In this document: positions 1-6,663 of the stretch, piece after piece
Position numbering within the stretch: position 1 is the first letter of the stretch
Layout of the letters: each line of letters starts with the position of its first letter
Translations under genes and position numbers: made by a program
The notes under the pieces: model-generated
What the model saw: only the letters and a program-made list of their open reading frames with translations
Told to the model about the DNA's origin: nothing
Database searches by the model: none
NCBI GenBank assembly: GCA_021805485.1
Contig: JAJZFF010000353.1
Coordinates: 1-8,748, forward strand
Direction: 5' to 3'
DNA from: Pseudomonadota bacterium
Lineage (GTDB): Bacteria > Pseudomonadota > Alphaproteobacteria > Acetobacterales > Acetobacteraceae
DNA length: 8,748 nt

Positions 1-528
1 ATGCTCATCGGCGATCAGACCACGCTGATCTACAATCCGCCCTCGGCCTGGGCGGTGGCGCTGCGCGATGCGCCGAAGGTGGCGGCGCAATGCTGGTCCT
101 TCCCCACCCCGGCCGGCCCGGCGGGCCGGTTCATCCCCATGAATATCTTCCAGTTCGGCGTCTGGTCCTTCAGCCGCAACAAGACCGCGGGCAAGGAGCT
201 CATCGAATATCTGATGCAGCGCGAGCAGGTGCAGCAGCGTTGCAACGTCGTCTATGGTTTCGATATCCCGCCGTTCGATTCGATGCTCGATTTCGACGTC
301 TGGGAGAAGGCGGGGCCGCCGCCTGGGACTCTCTACAACTATCCGCTGCGGCCCTTTCACAAGGCGAACCGCTGGATCACCGGCCTGCCGGCGCCACCGC
401 AAATCGCGGTGCAGATCTACAACCAGGCGCTGACCTGCAATCTCATTGCCAAGGTGACGCAAGGTGGCCTCCCGATCGAGAAGGCGATCGCCTGGGCCGA
501 GAATGAACTCGAGGGCTATATGGGCTGA
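1..528 (+). CDS. CUT1-type ABC transporter substrate-binding protein, C-terminal part (5' end outside window)
   Basis: This is the last 175 codons of a periplasmic solute-binding protein that would deliver a substrate, probably a sugar-like compound, to the two permeases encoded just downstream. The window happens to open on an ATG, but 175 residues is far short of the usual 400-450 for family-1 binding proteins and there is no signal peptide, so the true start lies upstream. The visible part begins in the closing region of the ligand-binding fold (GPAGRF around residues 39-44, then FGVWSFSRNK) and runs through the helical C-terminal lobe to a typical tail (AIAWAENELEGYMG). It is rich in aromatic residues (WITGLP, YNYPLRPF), common in sugar-binding clefts. 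The TGA stop lies 23 bp before the MalF-type gene. The family call is firm because of the neighbours; the substrate is unknown. Confidence 0.8.
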   Translation: MLIGDQTTLIYNPPSAWAVALRDAPKVAAQCWSFPTPAGPAGRFIPMNIFQFGVWSFSRNKTAGKELIEYLMQREQVQQRCNVVYGFDIPPFDSMLDFDVWEKAGPPPGTLYNYPLRPFHKANRWITGLPAPPQIAVQIYNQALTCNLIAKVTQGGLPIEKAIAWAENELEGYMG

Positions 529-551
529 AATAGGCGGCGGAAGGAAACGCG

Positions 552-1496
552 ATGGCTCAGGCTGGCAGCATCCCGATCGCCGAGACGGTCGTCGCACTGG
601 CGCCGTCGGCGCGAGGACGCCTGCACACCTTCATGCGGCGGCGCTCCATGGTGGGCTTCGTCATGGCGCTTCCGCTGATCGCGCTGATCGCCGGCCTCGT
701 CGTCTATCCTGCTGTCTACGCGATCTATCTGAGCCTGCTCGACAAATCGATGACCCGCTTCGTCGGCTGGCACAATTTCGTCTTCCTGCTCAACCGCGCC
801 ACGTTCCGGATGGTGGTGTTCCAGAGCGTGCTGTTCGCGGTCAGCGCGGTGGTGGCGAAAGCCTTCATCGGCTTCGTGCTGGCCCATCTCATGCACGCGA
901 TTCCCTCGCGGCGGCAGCGCTTCTATCGCGGCCTGCTGCTGATTCCGTGGGTGATTCCGCTGGCGCTCTCGACACTCGGCTGGTGGTGGCTGTTCGACCC
1001 GACCTATTCGGCGCTCAACTGGCTGCTCAATCAGCTCGGCCTGCCCTCCGTGTCCTGGCTCGGCCAGCCCGGCTGGGCACGGTTCTGCATGATCCTGGTG
1101 AATACCTGGTGGGGTGAGCCGTTCTTCATGATCATGTATCTTGCGGCGCTGAAATCGGTGCCGGAACAGCTGTTCGAGGCGGCCGCGATCGACGGGGCGA
1201 GCGGACTGCAGAAGCTGCGCTACATCACGCTGCCGATGATGCGCAACGTCATCAGCCTCACGGTGCTGTTCAGCCTCATCGTCACCTTCGCCAATTTCGA
1301 CATCGTCCGCATCCTCACCAATGGGGGGCCGCTCAACACCACGCACATCTTCGCCACCTACGCGTTCCAGGTCGGCATCCAGTCCGGCAACATTCCGCTC
1401 GGCGCCGCGGTGAGCCTGTTCATGCTGCCGGTGCTCGCCATCGCCGCGGTCTTCGTGTTGCGCGGAGTCACCCGTCGCTCGCAGGAGGCGATGTGA
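552..1496 (+). CDS. CUT1-type ABC transporter permease, MalF/UgpA-like
   Basis: This 314-residue inner-membrane protein is one of the two channel-forming subunits of the importer. Six hydrophobic segments are visible at about residues 34-56, 87-116, 127-147, 177-199, 232-252 and 282-304. The cytoplasmic EAA loop that docks on the ATPase is clear at residues 209-228: EAA, then DGA at 214-216, ending in ITLP. NGGPLNTT at 257-264 is typical of MalF-type permeases. The ATG at 552 is preceded by AAGGAA (541-546) at good spacing, which supports this start. The gene lies 23 bp after the binding-protein stop and overlaps the next permease by 4 nt. The length is normal for a permease lacking the extra periplasmic loop of enterobacterial MalF. 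Substrate not predictable. Confidence 0.92.
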   Translation: MAQAGSIPIAETVVALAPSARGRLHTFMRRRSMVGFVMALPLIALIAGLVVYPAVYAIYLSLLDKSMTRFVGWHNFVFLLNRATFRMVVFQSVLFAVSAVVAKAFIGFVLAHLMHAIPSRRQRFYRGLLLIPWVIPLALSTLGWWWLFDPTYSALNWLLNQLGLPSVSWLGQPGWARFCMILVNTWWGEPFFMIMYLAALKSVPEQLFEAAAIDGASGLQKLRYITLPMMRNVISLTVLFSLIVTFANFDIVRILTNGGPLNTTHIFATYAFQVGIQSGNIPLGAAVSLFMLPVLAIAAVFVLRGVTRRSQEAM

Positions 1497-2389
1497 CGGC
1501 CGTGGTCGCCGCAACGGCGGCGCAGCCGGCGCGCCGGCGTCACGCCAGCGTCGCCCGTCAGCGGCGCTGGGCGCTCTATGGCAGCTACGCGGCGCTCGGC
1601 GTGTTCGTGGTGATGTTCCTGGTGCCGCCGTTCTACATGCTGGTGACGAGCCTGAAATCGTCCGGCGAGATCTCCGCGCAGCGCGGCAGCCCCTGGCTCG
1701 TGCACCATCCGACGCTGGAGAATTTCATCTACCTCGTCACCTACGCCCCGTTCCGCCGGTATTTTTTTAACACGGTCTGGGTCACGGTCTGTGTGGTTGC
1801 GGTATCGATGGTGATCTCCGTGCTCGCCGCATTCGCCTTGGCGCGGATCCGCTTCTGGGGCAGTTCGTCGCTGGCGACGGGTGTTTTCCTCACCTATTTG
1901 ATCCCGGAATCGCTGCTGTTCATCCCGCTGTTCCAGATTCTCGGCGGGCTCGGCCTGATCAACAGCACCTGGTGCCTGGTGCTGATCTACCCGACGCTGG
2001 CGGTGCCGTTCTGCACCTGGATCATGATCGGCTATTTCTCCTCGATCCCGAAGGAACTCGATGAGGCGGCGCTGATCGACGGGGCGAGCTGGATGCAATT
2101 GCTGCTGCGCATCTTTATTCCGGTCGCCATGCCTGGGATCATAGCCGCCACGATCTTCGCGTTCACCGTGAGCTGGGGCGATTTTCTCTATCCGTTGGCC
2201 TATCTCTACACCAGCGACCAGATGGTACTGAATGTCGGCATCATCGGCGATCTGGTACGCGGGGACGTGTTCGAGTGGGGCAAGATCATGGCCGCCGCGC
2301 TGATGGCAGCCGCGCCACCGGTGGTGATCTATGTCTTCCTGATGGATTATTACGTCGCCGGCCTGACGGCCGGTGCCACGAAAGGATGA
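1493..2389 (+). CDS. CUT1-type ABC transporter permease, MalG/UgpE-like
   Basis: This is the second channel subunit of the importer, 298 residues. Hydrophobic segments lie at about 27-52, 92-117, 126-150, 157-181, 213-237 and 264-286. The EAA loop is at 191-210 (EAALIDGAS, ending in FIP), and the C-terminus ends in YYVAGLTAGATKG, the characteristic tail of MalG-type permeases. I chose the GTG at 1493 because it overlaps the preceding stop by 4 nt (GTGA, 1493-1496) and follows a strong AGGAGG at 1483-1488, though the spacing is short at 4 nt; a second in-frame GTG at 1502 is a less likely alternative. The overlap implies coupled translation, giving equal amounts of the two permeases. A run of seven T (1762-1768) encodes the YFF at 90-92 and is unusual for this G+C-rich DNA. 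Confidence 0.92.
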   Translation: MTAVVAATAAQPARRRHASVARQRRWALYGSYAALGVFVVMFLVPPFYMLVTSLKSSGEISAQRGSPWLVHHPTLENFIYLVTYAPFRRYFFNTVWVTVCVVAVSMVISVLAAFALARIRFWGSSSLATGVFLTYLIPESLLFIPLFQILGGLGLINSTWCLVLIYPTLAVPFCTWIMIGYFSSIPKELDEAALIDGASWMQLLLRIFIPVAMPGIIAATIFAFTVSWGDFLYPLAYLYTSDQMVLNVGIIGDLVRGDVFEWGKIMAAALMAAAPPVVIYVFLMDYYVAGLTAGATKG

Positions 2390-2395
2390 GGGTTC

Positions 2396-3496
<1,101 letters not shown>

Positions 3497-3527
3497 CCGG
3501 CCGGGGATGGTCGTGAAAGCAGGACGT

Positions 3528-3537
3528 GTTCCGGAAC
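3528..3537. repeat. 10-bp perfect palindrome beside the FNR/FixK-type box
   Basis: GTTCCGGAAC is self-complementary over 10 bp and ends 2 bp before the FNR/FixK-type site; the two centres are 14 bp apart. It could be an accessory operator or chance. I do not recognise it as the site of a named regulator. Confidence 0.4.
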
Positions 3538-3539
3538 GA

Positions 3540-3553
3540 TTGACGCAGATCAA
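3540..3553 (+). promoter_or_regulatory. FNR/FixK-type operator
   Basis: TTGACGCAGATCAA fits the TTGA(T/C)-N4-(A/G)TCAA consensus of Crp/Fnr-family oxygen or redox regulators (FNR, ANR, FixK) in all fixed positions. It lies in non-coding DNA 91 bp before the BON start codon, oriented towards the BON and USP genes. If it is centred at -41.5, as in class II activated promoters, the transcription start would be near 3588. That leaves a 5' leader of about 56 nt and places the -10 region at about 3576-3581. Universal stress protein genes are known members of such regulons in other proteobacteria. Which regulator acts here is inference, since no regulator gene is in the window. Confidence 0.75.
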
Positions 3554-3574
3554 GGCAGGCGGTTCGGGGTAGGC

Positions 3575-3580
3575 CATTGT
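3575..3580 (+). promoter_or_regulatory. possible -10 element of the BON-gene promoter
   Basis: CATTGT shares four positions with TATAAT (A at 2, T at 6 and partial matches between) and sits within 1 bp of the place expected for a class II FNR-activated promoter. The match is weak and the call rests mainly on distance from the dyad at 3540-3553. Confidence 0.3.
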
Positions 3581-3643
3581 CCATTCGGGCCGCGCGCTCG
3601 AGGGGCGGATAGCCGTTGCGGGCCCGGGCGGCAGGAGGGTGCC

Positions 3644-4312
3644 ATGGTGAACTCCGGTGGGTTGGGCGACAACGAGTTGCGGAACCTCGTGCTCGAGGAG
3701 TTGGAATGGGAGCCGAGCGTGGATGCCGCGCATATCGGCGTCGTCGCGCAGGATGGGGTCGTCACCCTGACCGGCTTCGTCGAGAGCTTCGCCGAGAAGA
3801 TGGCAGCCGAGCGCGCGGCACGCCGGGTGAAGGGCGTGCGCGCGATCGCCGAGGAGATCGAGGTTCGCGTGCCCTCGCATCGCAAGGGTGCGGATGACGA
3901 GATCGCGCACCGGGCGGTGAGCCTGCTCAACTGGGACATCGAGGTTCCCGGCGAACGGCTCGGCGTGAAAGTCGAGCATGGTGTGGTGACGCTCACCGGC
4001 GACGTGGATTGGCAATTCCAGAAGCACGCGGCGGAGCGCGATATCCGGCGCCTCTCCGGGGTCACGGGCGTCATCAATGCGATCGTGGTGCGGCCGAGCG
4101 TGGTGCCCGGCGCGGTGCGCGAGCGCATCGAGGCGGCGCTGCGCCGCCATGCGGAAGTCGAGGCCACCGGTCTGCAGGTGTCGGTCACGGGCGGAACGGT
4201 GACGCTGCGCGGGACGGTGAACACCGCCTGGGAGCGCAGCGCTGCGGAGGATGCGGCCTGGGCCGCGCCCGGCGTGTCGCAGGTTGTCAACCAGATCGCC
4301 GTCCGGCGCTAG
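3644..4312 (+). CDS. triple BON-domain protein, no signal peptide
   Basis: This 222-residue protein is built of three BON domains at about 9-77, 84-151 and 155-222. Each carries the hallmark strand-turn-strand: GVVTLTGFV at 38-46, GVVTLTGDV at 113-121 and GTVTLRGTV at 184-192. BON domains occur in OsmY and related stress proteins and are thought to bind membranes or other hydrophobic ligands. Unlike periplasmic OsmY, this protein starts MVNSGGLGDNEL with no hydrophobic signal segment, so a cytoplasmic location is inferred. The ATG at 3644 has AGGAGG at 3633-3638 with 5-nt spacing. An FNR/FixK-type box lies upstream and a universal stress protein gene 141 bp downstream, suggesting a role in low-oxygen or general stress. 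The molecular function is not established. Confidence 0.9.
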   Translation: MVNSGGLGDNELRNLVLEELEWEPSVDAAHIGVVAQDGVVTLTGFVESFAEKMAAERAARRVKGVRAIAEEIEVRVPSHRKGADDEIAHRAVSLLNWDIEVPGERLGVKVEHGVVTLTGDVDWQFQKHAAERDIRRLSGVTGVINAIVVRPSVVPGAVRERIEAALRRHAEVEATGLQVSVTGGTVTLRGTVNTAWERSAAEDAAWAAPGVSQVVNQIAVRR

Positions 4313-4453
4313 ATTTTGAGGGAGCGATCGGGGGCCGCATGGGTCGGGGCAGGCACACAGTTTCGTTCACGGATTTGACCCGCGCCCGGAGCCGGGCGTC
4401 GGCATCGGCGCGGTCGGCCACCATCGAACATCGAAGAGGATAGGGGAAAGCCC
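4313..4453 (+). other. 141-bp gap between BON and USP genes
   Basis: This gap contains no ORF and no second FNR/FixK-type box. TTGACC at 4375-4380 resembles a -35 element, but I see no matching -10 at 16-18 bp. Near the USP start lie two adjacent copies of CATCGAA (4422-4435), a GAGGAT and the likely Shine-Dalgarno AGGGGA (4442-4447). The two genes may share a transcript or be separated by the hairpin at 4382-4399. Confidence 0.5.
4382..4399 (+). other. G+C-rich hairpin upstream of the USP gene
   Basis: CGCCCGG (4383-4389) pairs perfectly with CCGGGCG (4392-4398), and a G-T wobble closes the base. The central AG is too small a loop, so about six pairs with a GGAGCC or GAGC loop would form. 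No T-run follows, so it is not a standard terminator. It could be a processing or stabilising structure between the two stress genes, or chance in G+C-rich DNA. Confidence 0.3.
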
Positions 4454-5311
4454 ATGTCGCTCAAGGACATCCTGGTGCAACTCGACACCACCGAACACTC
4501 GGCCAGCCGTCTCGCGGTGGCGGCGGATCTGGCGCGCCGGTTCGGGGCGCATCTCACGGGTCTGCACGTGATCGATTTCGCCCGCCCCGCGGCGCTGGCG
4601 CTGGAGACGGCCGCCTTCGTCGATGCGCAGCAGATGGACGATCTGATGGAACGGCTGCGGACCGCCAGCAGCGACCGTGCCGCGAAGGTGGAGGCGGAGT
4701 TCCGTGCCCGCATCGGGCGTGACGGCATCTCAGGAGAGTGGCGGCTGATCGATGGCGAGGTCGCGCCGACGATCGCCCTGCACGCGCGCTATTCGGATCT
4801 CGTCGTGGTCGGTCAGGTGGATCCCGATCATCCGGATCGCGCCGGTGGCCGGCACGTGGTCGACCAGGCGCTGCTGGCCTCCGGCCGTCCGGTGCTGGTG
4901 ATCCCCTATGCCGGCAAGTTCGAATCCGTCGGCCGCAACGTGCTGGTGGGCTGGAACGCGAGCCGGGAGTCGGCGAGGGCGCTCAATGACGCGCTGCCGA
5001 TCCTGCAGAAGGCCGAGACGGTGACGGTGCTGGCGGTCAATGCAAAGGGCGGCATCGCCGGGGAAGGGGCGCTGCCGGCGGCGGACATTGCGCTTCATCT
5101 GGCGCGCCACGGCATCAAGGTCAGCGCCGCACACTCGAGCGTGACGGAGATCGGCGAGGGCGACGAACTGCTCAACCGGGCTTTCGAATCCGGTGCCGAT
5201 CTGCTGGTGGTCGGCGGCTATGGCCATTCCCGCGCACGCGAGCTCGTGCTCGGCGGGGTGACGCGCTCGCTGCTGATGCATATGACGGTGCCGGTGCTGA
5301 TGTCGCATTGA
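4454..5311 (+). CDS. tandem-domain universal stress protein (UspA family)
   Basis: This 285-residue protein holds two Usp domains in tandem, about 1-152 and 158-285. The N-terminal domain starts with KDILVQLDTTEHS and ends RPVLVIPY. The C-terminal one starts NVLVGWNASRESARAL (163-178), the classic opening of the second half, and ends VPVLMSH. The nucleotide-binding loop is clear only in the C-terminal half (GGYGHSRARELVLGG, 254-268), with GG where the G-S/T of the textbook motif is expected. The N-terminal half has GQVDPDHPDRAGG (120-132) and lacks the second glycine. Usp proteins are cytoplasmic and help survival under growth arrest, stress or oxygen limitation. The ATG has AGGGGA (4442-4447) 6 nt before it. 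The gene probably belongs with the BON gene under the FNR/FixK-type box; no terminator between them is clear. Confidence 0.92.
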   Translation: MSLKDILVQLDTTEHSASRLAVAADLARRFGAHLTGLHVIDFARPAALALETAAFVDAQQMDDLMERLRTASSDRAAKVEAEFRARIGRDGISGEWRLIDGEVAPTIALHARYSDLVVVGQVDPDHPDRAGGRHVVDQALLASGRPVLVIPYAGKFESVGRNVLVGWNASRESARALNDALPILQKAETVTVLAVNAKGGIAGEGALPAADIALHLARHGIKVSAAHSSVTEIGEGDELLNRAFESGADLLVVGGYGHSRARELVLGGVTRSLLMHMTVPVLMSH

Positions 5312-5319
5312 CGGGCGCT

Positions 5320-5363
5320 GGCCCTGGGGAGCGGCCCTGGGGGGGCGCTCTGGAGGGCGCTCT
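5320..5363. repeat. two consecutive short direct repeats
   Basis: GGCCCTGGGG occurs at 5320-5329 and 5333-5342 (13-bp period). Immediately after, GGGCGCTCT occurs at 5343-5351 and 5355-5363 (12-bp period). The copies are exact. Possible causes are replication slippage in G-rich DNA or paired protein-binding sites. Confidence 0.55.
5330..5349 (+). terminator. weak candidate terminator after the USP gene
   Basis: AGCG (5330-5333) can pair with CGCT (5346-5349), followed inward by one G-G mismatch and three G-C pairs around a TGGG loop. Only a pyrimidine-rich CTCTT lies nearby (5361-5366) and there is no real T-run. A rival fold pairs GGGCGCT (5313-5319) with AGCGGCCC (5330-5337) through a bulge. 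It is the best terminator-like structure after the stress genes, but weak. Confidence 0.25.
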
Positions 5364-5364
5364 C

Positions 5365-5390
5365 TTGCGCGGAAGGGCGCGGGTGCGCAA
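5365..5390. promoter_or_regulatory. inverted repeat TTGCGC-N14-GCGCAA, possible operator
   Basis: The two 6-bp arms (5365-5370 and 5385-5390) are perfect inverted copies whose centres are 20 bp apart, about two helical turns on one DNA face, as is common for dimeric regulators. The repeat lies 47-72 bp before the start codon of the binding-protein gene, a usual place for an operator. The regulator is unknown. As RNA it could also form a hairpin with a 14-nt loop. Confidence 0.35.
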
Positions 5391-5436
5391 ACTCCCGCCC
5401 CGCCGATCCGCCTGACTGCCGCAGGAGAGCACGCCC

Positions 5437-6663
5437 ATGCTGCTGCTGACGCCGCTGCTGAAATCGCTGCCTCGCTGGCTTGGGACCGCGGCGGTCGGCT
5501 CGCTGCTCGTCCTGGGCGGTCCCCTGCGGGCCGAGGACGCAAAGCCGGTACGCATCGCCGTGGTCGAGGATCGCACCGGTCCGCTCGAAGCCTATGCCAA
5601 GCAGATGGAGACGGGCTTCAAGCTCGGCCTCGAATACGCCACCAAGGGCACGATGGCCGTCGCCGGGCGGAAGATCGAGGTGATCGAGAAGGACAGCCAG
5701 GGCAAGCCCGATGTCGGGCGCAACCTGCTCGCCGAGGCCTATGGCGATGATGGCGCCGATCTCGCGGTCGGCGGCACCTCCTCGGCGGTGGCGCTGGCAA
5801 TGCTGCCCGTGGCGCAGGACAACAGGAAGCTCCTGATCGTCGAGCCGGCGGTGGCCGATTCCATCACCGGTGCCAAGTGGAACCGCTATATTTTCCGCAC
5901 CGCGCGCAACTCCTCGCAGGATGCGATCGCGAACGCGCTGGCAGTCGGCAAGCCGGATACCGCCATCGCCACCCTGGCGCAGGATTACGCTTTCGGCCGC
6001 GACGGCGTGGCCGCCTTCCGCGCGGCGCTTCCCGCCACCGGGGCCAAGCTGGTCCATGAGGAATACGCCCCGCCGGCGACGACCGATTTCACCGCCCCGG
6101 CGCAGCGCCTGTTCGACGCGCTCGCCAAAGAGAAGGGCCGCAAGATCATTTTCGTGATCTGGGCGGGCGGCGGCAATCCTCTGGCGGCGCTGAAGGCGCT
6201 GGCCCCCGAGCGGCTTGGCATCGAGATCTCGACCGGCGGCAACATCCTGCCCGCGCTCGCTGCCTACAAGGCGTTCCCGGGGCTCGAAGGCGCCACCTAT
6301 TACTACTATGCGATCCCGAAGAACCCGGCGAACGACTGGCTGGTGGCCGAGCACGAGAAGCGCTTCCACGCCCCGCCTGACTTTTTCACCTGCGGCGGCA
6401 TGAGCGCGGCGATGGCGGTGGTGACGGCGCTGGAAAAGACGCATGGCAGCACCGACACCGAGGCCCTGATCGCGGCGATGGAGGGCATGGCGTTCCAGAC
6501 GCCGAAGGGCGAGATGGTCTTCCGCGCCCAGGACCATCAGGCGCTTCAGGCGATGTATGCGTTCCGCATCAAGGTCGATCCCGCATTGGCCTGGGCGGTG
6601 CCGGAACTCACGCGCGAGATTTCCCTCCACGATATGGCCGTGCCGATCCAGAACGGTCGATGA
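5437..6663 (+). CDS. Liv/HAAT-type ABC transporter substrate-binding protein (Peripla_BP_6-like)
   Basis: This 408-residue periplasmic binding protein opens the second importer operon. A signal peptide is visible: K9 and R13, a hydrophobic core at about 15-28 and a likely cleavage after LRA (residues 30-32). The mature part follows the LivK fold: VRIAVVEDRTGPLEAYAKQM at 38-57, a first-lobe loop VGGTSSAVALAMLPVA at 111-126, QDYAFGRDG at 182-190 and DFFTCGGMSAAMAVVTAL at 315-332. FRAQDHQALQ at 362-371 is typical of relatives found with Liv-type operons in alphaproteobacteria. AGGAG (5423-5427) supports the ATG at 5437. The stop overlaps the next start as ATGA (6660-6663). Members of this family bind branched-chain amino acids, amides, urea or aromatic acids; the ligand here cannot be chosen from sequence. 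Confidence 0.9.
   Translation: MLLLTPLLKSLPRWLGTAAVGSLLVLGGPLRAEDAKPVRIAVVEDRTGPLEAYAKQMETGFKLGLEYATKGTMAVAGRKIEVIEKDSQGKPDVGRNLLAEAYGDDGADLAVGGTSSAVALAMLPVAQDNRKLLIVEPAVADSITGAKWNRYIFRTARNSSQDAIANALAVGKPDTAIATLAQDYAFGRDGVAAFRAALPATGAKLVHEEYAPPATTDFTAPAQRLFDALAKEKGRKIIFVIWAGGGNPLAALKALAPERLGIEISTGGNILPALAAYKAFPGLEGATYYYYAIPKNPANDWLVAEHEKRFHAPPDFFTCGGMSAAMAVVTALEKTHGSTDTEALIAAMEGMAFQTPKGEMVFRAQDHQALQAMYAFRIKVDPALAWAVPELTREISLHDMAVPIQNGR

Larger units (their letters stand above)
3497..3643 (+). promoter_or_regulatory. 147-bp gap with the control region of the BON/USP module
   Basis: This is the longest gap without a gene in the window. It holds, in order, a 10-bp palindrome (3528-3537), a perfect FNR/FixK-type dyad (3540-3553), a possible -10 element (3575-3580) and the ribosome binding site AGGAGG (3633-3638) of the BON gene. 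I see no convincing rho-independent terminator for the importer operon that ends at 3496: there is no stem followed by a T-run. Read-through or rho-dependent termination is therefore possible. Confidence 0.6.
5312..5436 (+). other. 125-bp repeat-rich gap before the Liv-type operon
   Basis: This spacer is nearly pure G+C and holds two short direct repeats, overlapping hairpin possibilities, an inverted repeat (5365-5390) and the ribosome binding site AGGAG (5423-5427) of the binding-protein gene. No good -35/-10 pair is visible, although the Liv-type operon probably has its promoter here. Confidence 0.5.

Noticed and set aside
516..1514. Antisense open frame of 332 codons opposite the MalF-type permease
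   Set aside because: Its composition is dominated by R, H, E, D and Q, it has no domain, and it is covered by a permease with the EAA motif.
1898..1911. TTGATCCCGGAATC as a second FNR-type box
   Set aside because: The right half-site does not match (A/G)TCAA and the sequence lies within the MalG-type coding region.
3497..3527. Terminator after the CUT1-type ATPase gene
   Set aside because: CCGGCCGG at 3497-3504 is palindromic but cannot form a proper loop, and no T-run follows.
4375..4403. TTGACC as the -35 element of a USP promoter
   Set aside because: No sequence resembling TATAAT lies 16-18 bp downstream; the expected place falls in GTCGGC, inside a hairpin arm.
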